From positions 310,001-374,000 of the forward strand of contig NZ_JAHHZO010000004.1 in NCBI RefSeq assembly GCF_018760785.1: a stretch of DNA of 64,000 nt. Direction: 5' to 3'. A program made the position numbers and the translations under genes. Of the stretch, positions 9,943 through 19,075 are shown in pieces. The DNA is from Rhizobium sp. CSW-27. Lineage in GTDB: Bacteria; Pseudomonadota; Alphaproteobacteria; Rhizobiales; Rhizobiaceae. Position 1 is the first letter of the stretch; the number at the start of each line of letters is the position of its first letter. Below the pieces are notes generated by a model that saw nothing but the letters and a program-made list of their open reading frames with translations, ran no database searches and had not been told where the DNA came from.

Positions 9943-10293
9943 TCAGGCGTTCTCGGTCTTGACCGGCTCACCCTTGACGCGAACTTCCGCGATGTAGGTG
10001 CGAACGGCGCGGATCTTCACGCCTTCGGCGATTTCCACTTCCAGTTCGTTGTCGTCGATGACCTTGGTCACCTTGCCGGAAATGCCGCCGCCCAACACGA
10101 CCTGGTCGCCGCGGCGAATATTGGAGAGCGTTTCCTGACGCTTCTTCATCTGCTGGCGCTGCGGCCGGATCAGGAAGAAGTACCAGACCACCATCAGCGG
10201 CGCGAAGAGGAAAAGCATTTCAAGGCCGGAGCCAAAGGCAGAGCCGCCAGCAGCGGCGCCATTGGCCTGGGCGAATGCTTCGGTAATGAACAT
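9943..10293 (-). CDS. yajC: Preprotein translocase subunit YajC
   Basis: The 116-residue protein is YajC, a small subunit associated with SecDF. It begins MFITEAFAQANG, followed by one membrane helix (EMLFLFAPLMVVWYFFLIR) and the typical cytoplasmic RPQRQQMKKRQETLSN and GDQVVLGGGISGKV segments. I chose the ATG whose complement is at 10291-10293, which gives the normal length; the frame is open to 10374. It is the first gene of the yajC-secDF-Mth938-NDUFAF6-like operon and is divergent from the DUF815 gene. Confidence 0.95.
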   Translation of the reverse strand: MFITEAFAQANGAAAGGSAFGSGLEMLFLFAPLMVVWYFFLIRPQRQQMKKRQETLSNIRRGDQVVLGGGISGKVTKVIDDNELEVEIAEGVKIRAVRTYIAEVRVKGEPVKTENA

Positions 10294-10493
10294 CGAGAAC
10301 TCCCGGATAGACGGATACGGAGGCACCCCCCGCTTCAAGCCGCCGGAATATAGTCGCGATCGGGGTGATTGCAACAGAAACGGCGGCGGGGGCGTACCGA
10401 ATTCAGGCCTCTTACCCTTTCGGCCGCCAAAACGCCATGCTACCCGCCACGAAAAGATGAAGACCGGGCCTTTGCCGCACCACGAAGGAGAGG

Positions 10494-11366
10494 ATGTCCA
10501 TGGACGCCACCGCCGAACTGCTCGCCGAAGTCCGTCGTCTGGCGGATGCCCTGGAACGACTGGCCGGGCCTGCGCCGGCGGTCAACGACTGGAGTGCCGC
10601 CGACTGCTTCGTCTGGATGCCGGCCAACCAGTATCTTCAGCCGGTGGCCCGCCCCAACCGCGTCGCGCTGAAACTCATCCGCGGCGTCGATCACGTTCGC
10701 GACATTCTGCATGAAAACACGCTGCGCTTTGCCGAGGGCTTCGAGGCAAACAATGTGCTGCTGTGGGGCGCACGCGGCATGGGCAAGTCGTCGCTGGTCA
10801 AGGCCGTGCATGCCGACGTCAAGGCGGCAACCGGCGCCAGCCTGAAACTGGTCGAGGTGCACCGCGAGGACATCTCCACCCTGCCCGCCCTGCTCGACCT
10901 TCTGAAATCCTCCGGCCATCGCGTCATCGTGTTCTGCGACGACCTGTCCTTCGATCATGACGACACCGCCTACAAGTCGCTGAAGGCAGCGCTCGATGGC
11001 GGCATCGAGGGGCGACCGGAAAACGTGCTGTTCTATGCAACTTCCAACCGCCGCCACCTCCTGCCGCGACATATGCTTGAAAACGAGCAGTCGACGGCGA
11101 TCAATCCGTCCGAGGCGGTCGAGGAAAAGGTGTCGCTGTCGGATCGTTTCGGCCTGTGGCTCGGCTTCCACAAGTGCAATCAGGATGACTATCTGGCCAT
11201 GATCGACGGCTATGCGGAGCATTTCGCCCTCGGCCTCGACCGCGACAGGCTGCATCACGAGGCGCTGGAATGGGCCACGACGCGCGGCGGTCGTTCCGGG
11301 CGCGTTGCCTGGCAGTATATCCAGGATCTGGCCGGGCGCCTGCGCAAGCCGCTGCCACGCAGCTGA
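10494..11366 (+). CDS. DUF815 AAA-type ATP-binding protein
   Basis: The 290-residue product has a central P-loop ATPase core: Walker A GARGMGKSSLVKA at about 92-104 and Walker B RVIVFCDDLSFD at about 143-154, followed by LDGGIEGRPENVLFYATSNRRHL, the family hallmark in which a sensor-like region follows. It belongs to DUF815, widespread predicted AAA ATPases of unknown role. The start is either the ATG at 10494 or the one at 10500; the AAGGAG at 10485-10490 is better spaced for 10500. It converges with the nlpD-like gene across a shared hairpin. Confidence 0.9.
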   Translation: MSMDATAELLAEVRRLADALERLAGPAPAVNDWSAADCFVWMPANQYLQPVARPNRVALKLIRGVDHVRDILHENTLRFAEGFEANNVLLWGARGMGKSSLVKAVHADVKAATGASLKLVEVHREDISTLPALLDLLKSSGHRVIVFCDDLSFDHDDTAYKSLKAALDGGIEGRPENVLFYATSNRRHLLPRHMLENEQSTAINPSEAVEEKVSLSDRFGLWLGFHKCNQDDYLAMIDGYAEHFALGLDRDRLHHEALEWATTRGGRSGRVAWQYIQDLAGRLRKPLPRS

Positions 11367-11417
11367 CAGCCATCGATACCGGAAGCCAGCACCCCGCCTT
11401 GCATCGCCACAACGACG

Positions 11418-11445
11418 AAAGCCCGGACGATGCCGGGCTTTCTCG
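11418..11445. terminator. Bidirectional terminator between the DUF815 gene and the nlpD-like gene
   Basis: AAAGCCCGG at 11418-11426 pairs with CCGGGCTTT at 11433-11441 around a 6-nt loop. With A-rich and T-rich ends it can act for both converging genes. Confidence 0.8.
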
Positions 11446-11464
11446 CATTCCCCATTACGCAATA

Positions 11465-13063
11465 CTATTCGAGGAACGTCATCGGGTTGACCGGGGTTGC
11501 GTCCTTGCGCACCTCGAAGTGCACCTGCGGACGCTTGGCATCGCCGCTCATGCCCGAAAGCGCAATCGTCTGGCCGCGCTGCACCTTCTGGCCGCGCGAC
11601 ACGCTGATCGAGGCGGCATGGCCGTAGACGGTGACCTTGCCGTCGTCATGGCGCACCAGCACCGTATTGCCGAGCTGCTTCAGGCCATTGCCGGCGTAGA
11701 TCACGACGCCGTTTTCTGCTGCCTTGATCGGCGTGCCTTCCGGCACGGAAATGTCGATGCCGTCATTGCGGTTGCCATCGACATTGGCGCCGAAGGCGGC
11801 AATCACCGCACCCGTGGCCGGCCAGCGATACTTGCTGATGCCGGTCGACGAAGGCGCCGGCGTGCTGACATCCGACTTGCTTTCGACATCGGAAAGGCTC
11901 GCGGTCTGCGTCGCGGCCGGCTTTTCCGGTGCCTTGGCGGCCGCCGGCTCGGAGGTGACGGCGGCAGCGGCCTGCACCTTCGCAGGAGACGCATTGTTGT
12001 GTGGCACAGAGGCCGTCTGGACAGCATCCGACTGACCGGCACCAGCGCCCACCTTCAGCGTCTGGCCGACGCGGATCTGACCATCCGACAGGCCGTTTTC
12101 CGCCTTCAGGCGATCGATCGGCGTATTGGTGGCGCGGGCGATCTTGCTCAGCGTATCACCCGGCTTGACCACATAGGAGCCCCCCTTCGGCGGCACGGGC
12201 TCTCCGCCCGCCGGCGGCGTCAGCTTGCCGGCGGCATCGGATTGCGCCTTGTCACGTGCGGCACCGGCGGAAGGAAGCACGGCCACCTTGTCGCCCTGCT
12301 GGCGCGCCGGCGTCGGAACATCGCCGCCATTCGGCAGGTCGCCCGTTGCCGAGGCAACCCTGGCAGCGTTGGGACGCTGGGCATAGGTCGGAATGATGAC
12401 ATTCTGGCCGGGCGTCAGTGCGCCGCCATTCGCCCTGAGGATCTCGCGTTCCGGCACGCCATAGCGCTGCGACAGCGTCTTGGCCGATTCGCCCGGCCGC
12501 AGCGTGACACGCGGCGCATTGGACGTGGACCAGCCGGGACCTGTCGTGCCCGTCACCAGACCGTCATCGTTGGCGGCGGCCATCTTGCGGGCGCCGGCGG
12601 ACGACGGCGAAGCGGATGCCGGCATGGGCTGCGCCATCGCCTCCTGCTGCGTCTGCGGCTCATCGACCGGCGGCAGGCTCGACTGGCTGACCGCGCCGCT
12701 CGGCGGGGCCAGCTCGGCGCGCTGCACCGTCACCGGCGCGGCAGCACTGCGGGCCGGCGACATGGCGGCCGCGGCGTAACCGCCCTGCTGCTGCGCAGGA
12801 TAGGACTGACCATAGGAGGGCGCGCTCTGCGGATAGGCCGGCGACCCTCCGCCGACATCATCGCTCGGAACCGGAGCGGCGCCATAGGCGCCAGAGCCCT
12901 GCCTCTGGGGAATCGAGGCTGTCGTCATCTCATCGCTTCCAGGAAAGAGACCGGAAAAGCGGGTGGCGTCGGAACTGCATCCCGTTGCCGCACTCGCCAG
13001 AAAAGCAGCCACCGCCATCCGCGTGACCGATTTTCTCATCATTGACGAACTCTTCAAACGCAT
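11465..13063 (-). CDS. nlpD: NlpD-like lipoprotein with two LysM domains and a degenerate LytM (M23) domain
   Basis: The protein (532 residues from the ATG at 13063) has a lipoprotein signal with lipobox ATGC near residue 29, so it is probably lipid-anchored. A long low-complexity Ala/Ser/Pro/Gln region follows, then LysM domains around RPGESAKTLSQRYGVP and VKPGDTLSKIARATNTP that bind peptidoglycan, and a C-terminal LytM domain. There the zinc-ligand positions read NRNDGIDIS and PQVHFEV, so the first His ligand and the catalytic His of active M23 peptidases are missing, as in E. coli NlpD, which activates amidases instead of cutting. Placement downstream of surE and pcm matches the classic surE-pcm-nlpD arrangement. 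Confidence 0.9.
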   Translation of the reverse strand: MRLKSSSMMRKSVTRMAVAAFLASAATGCSSDATRFSGLFPGSDEMTTASIPQRQGSGAYGAAPVPSDDVGGGSPAYPQSAPSYGQSYPAQQQGGYAAAAMSPARSAAAPVTVQRAELAPPSGAVSQSSLPPVDEPQTQQEAMAQPMPASASPSSAGARKMAAANDDGLVTGTTGPGWSTSNAPRVTLRPGESAKTLSQRYGVPEREILRANGGALTPGQNVIIPTYAQRPNAARVASATGDLPNGGDVPTPARQQGDKVAVLPSAGAARDKAQSDAAGKLTPPAGGEPVPPKGGSYVVKPGDTLSKIARATNTPIDRLKAENGLSDGQIRVGQTLKVGAGAGQSDAVQTASVPHNNASPAKVQAAAAVTSEPAAAKAPEKPAATQTASLSDVESKSDVSTPAPSSTGISKYRWPATGAVIAAFGANVDGNRNDGIDISVPEGTPIKAAENGVVIYAGNGLKQLGNTVLVRHDDGKVTVYGHAASISVSRGQKVQRGQTIALSGMSGDAKRPQVHFEVRKDATPVNPMTFLE

Positions 13064-13103
13064 GACTCGACCCAACTGACACGACTAATTTCGTGATCCA
13101 TTA

Positions 13104-13118
13104 AAGACCGTTAGTCTT
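13104..13118. promoter_or_regulatory. Inverted repeat ahead of the nlpD-like gene
   Basis: AAGAC at 13104-13108 and GTCTT at 13114-13118 form an inverted repeat about 40 bp upstream of the nlpD-like start, in the 148-bp gap after pcm. It could be an operator or a weak hairpin; the evidence is only the symmetry. Confidence 0.25.
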
Positions 13119-13211
13119 ACCGTTGGGTTAAGGTGCGCCGGGGCGCTTCATTTTTTTGGCAAATTGCTAACCATGACTGCTGATCAGCATCCGGTCTTGG
13201 GGCCAGGCGTC

Positions 13212-13865
13212 CTAAAGATGCACGGCGATATGCGAGACGAGCGGCAGGTAGGGAGCGGGAAACAGATCCTCCCGCTCGAACCGGCTGCCGACCTTGGTCA
13301 GCCGGATCATCATGCAGCTGTCTTCCCCGGTCATCAGCGGGGCGATCATCGATCCGCCATGCACGAGCTGTTCGGCATAGAAGCGCGGGATGGCCTCGAA
13401 AGCGGCCGTCACCAGAATGCGGTCGAAGGTCCCCTCCCCCTGCAAGCCATTGCTGCCATCGGCCTGGCGGATGATCACATTGCGCATGCCGAGCGCTTCA
13501 AGCCGCCCCTGCGCCGCCTTGACCAGGGTCCGGAACCGCTCCAGCGACAGCACCCGCTCGGCAATGCGGCCCATCACAGCGGCAGTGAAGCCGCTGCCCG
13601 TGCCGATATCGAGCACCCGATGGCCGGGCTTCACCTGCAACTGCGCCAGTAGCCGCGCGGCCAGATCCGCCCCCTCCATGAAGGAGCCGCATTCGATCGG
13701 AATGGTCCGGCTGGAATAGGCATCGGAGACGAATTGCGGCGGAACGAACTGGCTGCGCGGCGTCTGCTCGATTGCGGTCAGAAGGTCGAGATCGGTTACG
13801 CCCTGGGCCCGCAGGCGCAGCACCAGGGCAGCAAACCCTTCCTTCTCGATCATGCCTGGCTTCAA
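13212..13865 (-). CDS. pcm: Protein-L-isoaspartate O-methyltransferase
   Basis: The 217-residue SAM-dependent methyltransferase repairs isoaspartyl residues in damaged proteins. The SAM-binding motif I is [16 protein letters not shown] at about 81-96, preceded by the family segment [19 protein letters not shown]; motif II/III regions are [14 protein letters not shown] and GGSMIAPL. Its ATG overlaps the stop of surE in an ATGA, so the two are translationally coupled. A second, more divergent member of the family lies at 36491-37144. Confidence 0.93.
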   Translation of the reverse strand: MKPGMIEKEGFAALVLRLRAQGVTDLDLLTAIEQTPRSQFVPPQFVSDAYSSRTIPIECGSFMEGADLAARLLAQLQVKPGHRVLDIGTGSGFTAAVMGRIAERVLSLERFRTLVKAAQGRLEALGMRNVIIRQADGSNGLQGEGTFDRILVTAAFEAIPRFYAEQLVHGGSMIAPLMTGEDSCMMIRLTKVGSRFEREDLFPAPYLPLVSHIAVHL

Positions 13866-14629
13866 GCACCTGCTCCCAAGGTCTGTTCCACGGCAACGAG
13901 CATCGCATGGTCCGTCAGATCCAGCTTCAGCGGCGTCACCGCAATGCGGTTGTCGCGCAGCGCATGAATATCGGTGCCGGGCGAGAACTGTCCGGTGCGA
14001 TTGCCGAATCGCAGCCAGAAATAAGGATTGCCGCGCCCGTCCTGCCGCTCATCCACCACGATGGCGAAATCCGTCTTGCCCTGCGCCGTAACTGAGACAC
14101 CCGTAACCGCCCCGGCAGCGCAGGGCGGAAAATTGAGGTTGAGGAAGGTGCCCTCGGGCAGATCGAGCGCAATCAGCCTGCGGATCAGGTCGGGTGCATG
14201 GGCTTCCACCGTTGCCCAGGGCAGGCTGCGCTTGCCGTCCTCGTAAAGCACGGCCTGGCTGAGCGCCAGCGAACGGATCCCCTGAAGGGTGCCCTCGATG
14301 GCGCCCGCTATGGTGCCGGAATAGGTCACGTCATCGGCAATGTTGGAGCCCGCATTGACGCCCGACAGGATAAGGTCAGGCTTGCGGTCAAGCACATGGC
14401 GGATGCCCATGATCACGCAGTCCGTCGGCGTGCCGCGCAGCGCAAAATGCCGGTCGCCGATCTCGCGCAGGCGCAAGGGTTCAGACAGCGTCAGCGAATG
14501 GGCAAGGCCGCTCTGGTCGGTTTCCGGTGCGACGACCCAAACATCGTCGGAAAGAGTGCGGGCGATGCGTTCCAGCACCGCCAGCCCCTCGGCATGAATG
14601 CCGTCATCATTGGTGAGCAGGATCCGCAT
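13862..14629 (-). CDS. surE: 5'/3'-nucleotidase SurE
   Basis: The 255-residue protein is the survival protein SurE, a metal-dependent nucleoside monophosphate phosphatase. It starts [16 protein letters not shown], where the DD pair binds the metal, and has [10 protein letters not shown], the PTDCV segment and [20 protein letters not shown], all family signatures. It lies 7 bp after serS and overlaps pcm by 4 bp, forming the operon tatABC-serS-surE-pcm. Confidence 0.96.
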   Translation of the reverse strand: MRILLTNDDGIHAEGLAVLERIARTLSDDVWVVAPETDQSGLAHSLTLSEPLRLREIGDRHFALRGTPTDCVIMGIRHVLDRKPDLILSGVNAGSNIADDVTYSGTIAGAIEGTLQGIRSLALSQAVLYEDGKRSLPWATVEAHAPDLIRRLIALDLPEGTFLNLNFPPCAAGAVTGVSVTAQGKTDFAIVVDERQDGRGNPYFWLRFGNRTGQFSPGTDIHALRDNRIAVTPLKLDLTDHAMLVAVEQTLGAGA

Positions 14630-14636
14630 TGTTCCC

Positions 14637-15920
14637 TCACGCGCTCCGTTCGATCTTCGTCAGACCTCCCATATAGGGCAAAAGCGCGTCCGGAATGGTG
14701 ACGGAACCATCCTCGTTCAGATAGTTTTCGAGAACGGCGATCAGGCAGCGGCCGACAGCGGTGCCGGACCCGTTCAGCGTATGCACGAAGCGCGGCGCCT
14801 TCTCCTCCTTGACACGGTAGCGCGCATTCATGCGCCGCGCCTGGAAATCCCCGCAGACAGAGCAGGAGGAGATTTCGCGATAGGTGTTCTGCCCCGGCAG
14901 CCAGACCTCGAGGTCATAAGTCTTGCGGGCACCGAACCCCATGTCGCCGGTGCAGAGCGTCATGGTGCGGAAATGCAGGCCGAGACGCTTCAGCACCTCT
15001 TCCGCACAGGCCGTCATCCGCTCGTGCTCGGCAATCGAGCTCTCCGCATCGGTGATCGAGACGAGTTCACACTTCCAGAACTGGTGCTGGCGCAACATGC
15101 CGCGCGTATCGCGGCCGGCAGAGCCTGCCTCCGAACGGAAGGACGGCGTCAGCGCGGTAAAGCGTAGCGGAAGCTGTTCCTGCTCCAGGATTTCCTGGGA
15201 GACCAGATTGGTCAGCGTCACTTCTGCCGTGGGGATCAGCCAGCGGCCATCGGTGGTCCGGAACAGGTCCTCGGCGAACTTCGGCAGCTGGCCGGTGCCA
15301 TACATGGCCTCGTCGCGCACCATCAGCGGCGAGGAGACTTCCGTATAGCCGTGTTCGCTGGTGTGCAGATCGATCATGAACTGGCCGAGCGCGCGCTCCA
15401 GCTTTGCCAGCTGGCCGGTCAGCACGGTGAAGCGCGAGCCGGAAAGCTTTGCGGCCCGGTCGAAATCCATCATGCCGAGCGCTTCGCCGATGTCGAAATG
15501 CTCCTTGGCCGGATGGTTCCAGCGGGGCTTTTCGCCAACGATGCGGGCAACGACATTGTCATGCTCGTCCTTGCCGACCGGCACGTCATCGAGCGGAATG
15601 TTCGGGATGCGCGACAAGACATCGTCGAGCGCGGCAATCGCCTCGCGTTCCTTCTGCTCGAGCAGCGGCATCTCGTCCTTGAGGCTTGCCACCTCGGCCT
15701 TCAGTCTTTCGGCCAGCTCCAGGTTCTTCTGCGCCATGGCGGCGCCAATCTCCCTGGAGGCGGCATTGCGGCGGGACTGCATGTCCTGAAGCGTCTGGAT
15801 GACGGAGCGGCGCGTCTCGTCGAGCGCAATGATCGCTTCCGCCTGCGGTTCGGCACCGCGCTTCTTCAGCGCCTCGTCGAGGGCAGCGGGGTTCTCACGT
15901 ATCCACTTGATATCGAGCAT
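14637..15920 (-). CDS. serS: Seryl-tRNA synthetase
   Basis: The 427-residue class II synthetase charges tRNA-Ser (and tRNA-Sec where present). The N-terminal arm (residues 1 to about 110) is a long coiled coil that holds the tRNA variable arm. The catalytic core has motif 2 ([15 protein letters not shown]) and motif 3 ([17 protein letters not shown]), and the C-terminus ends in [10 protein letters not shown]. The length is normal. It sits between tatC and surE on the same strand. Confidence 0.97.
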   Translation of the reverse strand: MLDIKWIRENPAALDEALKKRGAEPQAEAIIALDETRRSVIQTLQDMQSRRNAASREIGAAMAQKNLELAERLKAEVASLKDEMPLLEQKEREAIAALDDVLSRIPNIPLDDVPVGKDEHDNVVARIVGEKPRWNHPAKEHFDIGEALGMMDFDRAAKLSGSRFTVLTGQLAKLERALGQFMIDLHTSEHGYTEVSSPLMVRDEAMYGTGQLPKFAEDLFRTTDGRWLIPTAEVTLTNLVSQEILEQEQLPLRFTALTPSFRSEAGSAGRDTRGMLRQHQFWKCELVSITDAESSIAEHERMTACAEEVLKRLGLHFRTMTLCTGDMGFGARKTYDLEVWLPGQNTYREISSCSVCGDFQARRMNARYRVKEEKAPRFVHTLNGSGTAVGRCLIAVLENYLNEDGSVTIPDALLPYMGGLTKIERSA

Positions 15921-16015
15921 CGTCGTTCCAGATCGCCTGCGGTTGAGGCCGAGAGGATGGGCCCGGCCGAAAGGGTTTGCTCCGGCCGGGACATCCAGTT
16001 CTGCCGGAACGGATG

Positions 16016-16846
16016 CTACGCCTCGTCGGACGGGCTGACGGCGGAGGAACTGCCATCCGGCTGGGAGGCAGCGTCACTCGCGCGCTTTCTCTCCACGAGT
16101 CGAGCGGCGTAGATGGAGACCTCGTAGAGAAGGATCGTCGGCAGCGCAAGACCGATCTGGGACATCGGATCCGGCGGCGTCAGAACGGCGGCCACGACGA
16201 AGGCGATGACGATGGCGAACTTGCGCTTTTCCGCCAGCCAGGTGCTGGTCAGCAGGCCGACGCGGGCAAGCAGCGTGGTCACCACCGGCAGCTGGAACAC
16301 CAGGCCGAAGGACATCACCAGCGTCATGATCAGCGAGAGATATTCCGAAACCTTCGGCATCAGCGAGATCGCCACCTCGCCCTCGCCCGGCTTCTGCTGC
16401 ATGGCGAGGAAGAACCACATCACCATCGGCGTGAAGAAGAAATAGACCAGCGCGCCCCCCAGCAGAAACAGCAGGGGCGATGCCACCAGGAAGGGCAGGA
16501 AGGCGGCACGCTCGTTCTTGTAGAGACCGGGTGCCACGAACTTGTAAAGCTGCGAGGCGATGATCGGAAATGCAATGACCAGCGCGCCGAACATCGCGAC
16601 CTTCACCTGCGTGAAGAAGAATTCCTGCGGCGCGGTATAGATCAGTTCGGATTTTGCCACGTCGAGACCTGCCCAGACGACCGCCCACTTGTAGGGAATC
16701 ACGAGCAGGTTGAAGAGCTGCTTGGCAAAGAAGAAGCACACCAGGAAGGCTGCAAAAAACGCCACCAGCGACCAGATGAGCCGCGTGCGCAGTTCCATCA
16801 GATGCTCGATGAGCGGCTGAGGCTTGTCGTCGATGTCGCCGTTCAT
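16016..16846 (-). CDS. tatC: Twin-arginine translocase subunit TatC
   Basis: The 276-residue multi-spanning membrane protein is the receptor of the Tat pathway for folded proteins. The N-terminus has the conserved [17 protein letters not shown], a cytoplasmic segment important for signal recognition; six membrane segments follow, with a periplasmic loop containing [18 protein letters not shown]. The ATG overlaps the tatB stop by 4 bp, so it is coupled to tatB. Confidence 0.97.
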   Translation of the reverse strand: MNGDIDDKPQPLIEHLMELRTRLIWSLVAFFAAFLVCFFFAKQLFNLLVIPYKWAVVWAGLDVAKSELIYTAPQEFFFTQVKVAMFGALVIAFPIIASQLYKFVAPGLYKNERAAFLPFLVASPLLFLLGGALVYFFFTPMVMWFFLAMQQKPGEGEVAISLMPKVSEYLSLIMTLVMSFGLVFQLPVVTTLLARVGLLTSTWLAEKRKFAIVIAFVVAAVLTPPDPMSQIGLALPTILLYEVSIYAARLVERKRASDAASQPDGSSSAVSPSDEA

Positions 16847-17634
16847 GCATTATCCTTGGGCGTGGCAGGCTTCTTGCGCGGGCGCGCGGCAGGCTTTGCG
16901 GCAGCCACGGTCTCGGCGGCCGGTTCGGCAGCCGCAGGCTTGGCGGCGCGCGGGCGGCGGGTTGCGGGCTTTGCCGCCGCCACAGGCTCGGCCACGGCCG
17001 GCGCCTTCGGCTTGCGGGGGGCACGCGGCGTCTTTACGGCCGCAGTCGCCGCCGGTGCGGAACCGTCGGCCGGGACGGATTGTGCGGGCGCGGGCGATGG
17101 AGCCGGTGCGGCAGATGCGGCCGAAGCAGACGGTGCAGACGCCGGGGCGGGAACCGCTGCCGCGCTGGACGCTGGCTGGGCCGGTGCCGCTGCCACAGGC
17201 GCATTCTGGGACTGGGCGGGCGCCAGCGATGCGGGCGGTGTGTCGGGCAGCGACAGGTCGGAGGTCGGCAGAAGCTGTTCGAGGCCCTCTTCGCCGCCAT
17301 CCGTTGCGGCTGCCGCTCCGGCGGCGGGAAGCGTGGTCGCCTTCTGCAGGTCGTTGCGGATCTCGTTGCCCATGTCGCGGAGCGGATTGATCGCCTCGCG
17401 CAGGGCATTGGCCGGATGGAAGCGCTGGACGTCTGTGATCGTCTGGCGCACATCGTCCATGTCGGCCTCGCGCAGGGCCTGGTCGAACTGCGTGCGGAAA
17501 TCACCCGCCATCTTGCGCAGGTTGGCGGTCATCTTGCCGAACGCACGCAGCATCGGCGGCAGATCCTTCGGCCCGACGACGACGATCAGAACGACCGCGA
17601 TGACTAAGAGTTCGGTCCAGCCGATGTCCAGCAT
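16843..17634 (-). CDS. tatB: Twin-arginine translocase subunit TatB
   Basis: The 263-residue protein starts MLDIGWTELLVIAVVLIVVVGPKDLP, the TatB membrane helix with the conserved Glu and the GP hinge, followed by an amphipathic helix (LRAFGKMTANLRKM). The rest, from about residue 100, is a long low-complexity tail rich in Ala, Pro and, near the end, Lys and Arg (for example [13 protein letters not shown]). The tail is longer than in enterobacterial TatB but usual in rhizobia. It begins 50 bp after tatA ends and overlaps tatC by 4 bp. Confidence 0.96.
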   Translation of the reverse strand: MLDIGWTELLVIAVVLIVVVGPKDLPPMLRAFGKMTANLRKMAGDFRTQFDQALREADMDDVRQTITDVQRFHPANALREAINPLRDMGNEIRNDLQKATTLPAAGAAAATDGGEEGLEQLLPTSDLSLPDTPPASLAPAQSQNAPVAAAPAQPASSAAAVPAPASAPSASAASAAPAPSPAPAQSVPADGSAPAATAAVKTPRAPRKPKAPAVAEPVAAAKPATRRPRAAKPAAAEPAAETVAAAKPAARPRKKPATPKDNA

Positions 17635-17684
17635 GTATGACGCTCCTCGGGAGACGCGCCCCGCCGGGGCGCGGCACCGGATGC

Positions 17685-17885
17685 TTACTTGGTTTCTTCC
17701 GGCTTGTGGTCCACGGTCTTCGTCGTGGTCGCGGGCGGCGTCTCGTCCTCGTCCGCCATACCCTTCTTGAAGCTTTTGATACCCTTGGCCACGTCACCCA
17801 TCAGGTCCGGGATCTTGCCGCGCCCGAAGAAGATAAGCACGATGACCAGAACGATCAGCCAGTGCCAGATGCTAAAAGAACCCAT
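17685..17885 (-). CDS. tatA: Twin-arginine translocase subunit TatA
   Basis: The 66-residue protein forms the Tat pore or membrane-weakening assembly. It has one membrane helix ([17 protein letters not shown]), the [10 protein letters not shown] hinge and an amphipathic helix ([13 protein letters not shown]), then a charged tail. It is the first gene of the tatABC-serS-surE-pcm series, 42 bp downstream of an ABC ATPase gene. Confidence 0.97.
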   Translation of the reverse strand: MGSFSIWHWLIVLVIVLIFFGRGKIPDLMGDVAKGIKSFKKGMADEDETPPATTTKTVDHKPEETK

Positions 17886-17927
17886 GACTCCACTCCGTGA
17901 TTGCGCGTTCCTGCCGATGTAAGCGGT

Positions 17928-19031
17928 TTAGGCCTGTTTTTCAAACACCAAAATATCGCCGTCCGAAACCTTTATGGTCACGTCTGTGAGACCGTCGGGC
18001 AACTGGTCCGCCCGGATGCGTGCCCTCAGCGGCTCATCCAGCCCGTCGACCGCCAGCGTCAGCAGTTCCACCACGCCGAGAAAGCGGCGCGTGAGGATGC
18101 GCGCGTTGACCGGACCGCCCGATTCGCAGACCATGACCTGCGAGATCCGCACCGCCACATCGACCGCCGTGCCATCCGGCAGGGCGCCTGCATCGCCGCG
18201 CCCCAGCGGCGTCTGCACGGCACCGCCGCGCACCCGGCCGTCCAGGCGGTTGATTTCCGAGAAGAAGGCCGCGGCAAACAGCGATTGCGGCCGGCGGTAG
18301 AGATCCTGTGAACGGCCAAGCTGCACCAGACGGCCATGGTTCAGCAGCGCGATACGGTCGCCCATGCGCATCGCCTCCTCCGCATCATGCGTCACCACGA
18401 TCGCGGTGGCGCGCGACTGCCGCAGAACGTCCAGCGTGTCGGCGCGGATCGTGTCCTTGAGCCGCGAATCAAGGCCGCTGAACGGCTCGTCCATCAGCAG
18501 GACGCCGGGACGCGGGGCAAGGGCCCGGGCCAGCGCCACGCGCTGCTGCTCGCCTCCGGAGAGCGCATGCGGATATTTTGCCGCGTAATGGGCAAGGCCC
18601 ACCCGCTCCAGCGCCACCATGGCCTCGGCATGCGCGGCTTTTGCCGGCATGGCGGTGAGACCGAAGCGCACATTGTCCAGCACGCTCAGATGCGGAAAGA
18701 GGGCGTAATCCTGAAACATCAGCCCGACACCGCGCTTTTCCGGCGGCACGAACAGCTCCGGCCCGGCCACCTCCCGCCCGTCGATCAGCACGCGGCCACC
18801 GGTCTGCGCCTCGATGCCGGCGGCAATGCGCAGCAGCGTCGTCTTGCCCGAACCAGACGGGCCGAGCAGACAGAGAACCTCGCCCGGCCGCGCCTCCAGC
18901 GAGATATCGCGGATGGTTTCCCTGCCGTGATAGCTGTGGCGGATATTCTCGAAGGCAAGGCTTGCCGCAAAGGTCACGCCGGCCGGACGGCGCAGGGATG
19001 TCGGCGACCCTTCGGGCGCGATGTCGTTCAT
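17928..19031 (-). CDS. ABC transporter ATP-binding protein with C-terminal TOBE-like domain, no partner genes nearby
   Basis: The roughly 367-residue protein has a complete ABC ATPase domain: Walker A GPSGSGKTT, Q-loop MFQDYALFPHLSV, signature LSGGEQQRV, Walker B VLLMDEPFSG and H-loop VVTHDAEEA. The last 110 residues look like the TOBE regulatory domain of the iron/spermidine/sulfate (FbpC/PotA-like) subfamily. I chose the ATG at 19031 (MNDIAPEG); an upstream start at 19064 is possible. No permease or binding protein is adjacent, so the substrate is unknown. Its place between scpB and tatA, two functionally unrelated core genes, is unexpected. Confidence 0.85.
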   Translation of the reverse strand: MNDIAPEGSPTSLRRPAGVTFAASLAFENIRHSYHGRETIRDISLEARPGEVLCLLGPSGSGKTTLLRIAAGIEAQTGGRVLIDGREVAGPELFVPPEKRGVGLMFQDYALFPHLSVLDNVRFGLTAMPAKAAHAEAMVALERVGLAHYAAKYPHALSGGEQQRVALARALAPRPGVLLMDEPFSGLDSRLKDTIRADTLDVLRQSRATAIVVTHDAEEAMRMGDRIALLNHGRLVQLGRSQDLYRRPQSLFAAAFFSEINRLDGRVRGGAVQTPLGRGDAGALPDGTAVDVAVRISQVMVCESGGPVNARILTRRFLGVVELLTLAVDGLDEPLRARIRADQLPDGLTDVTIKVSDGDILVFEKQA

Positions 19032-19075
19032 GAACCTGGGGCCTTCGTCATGCCGTCCTTGCAAAGATGAATGTG

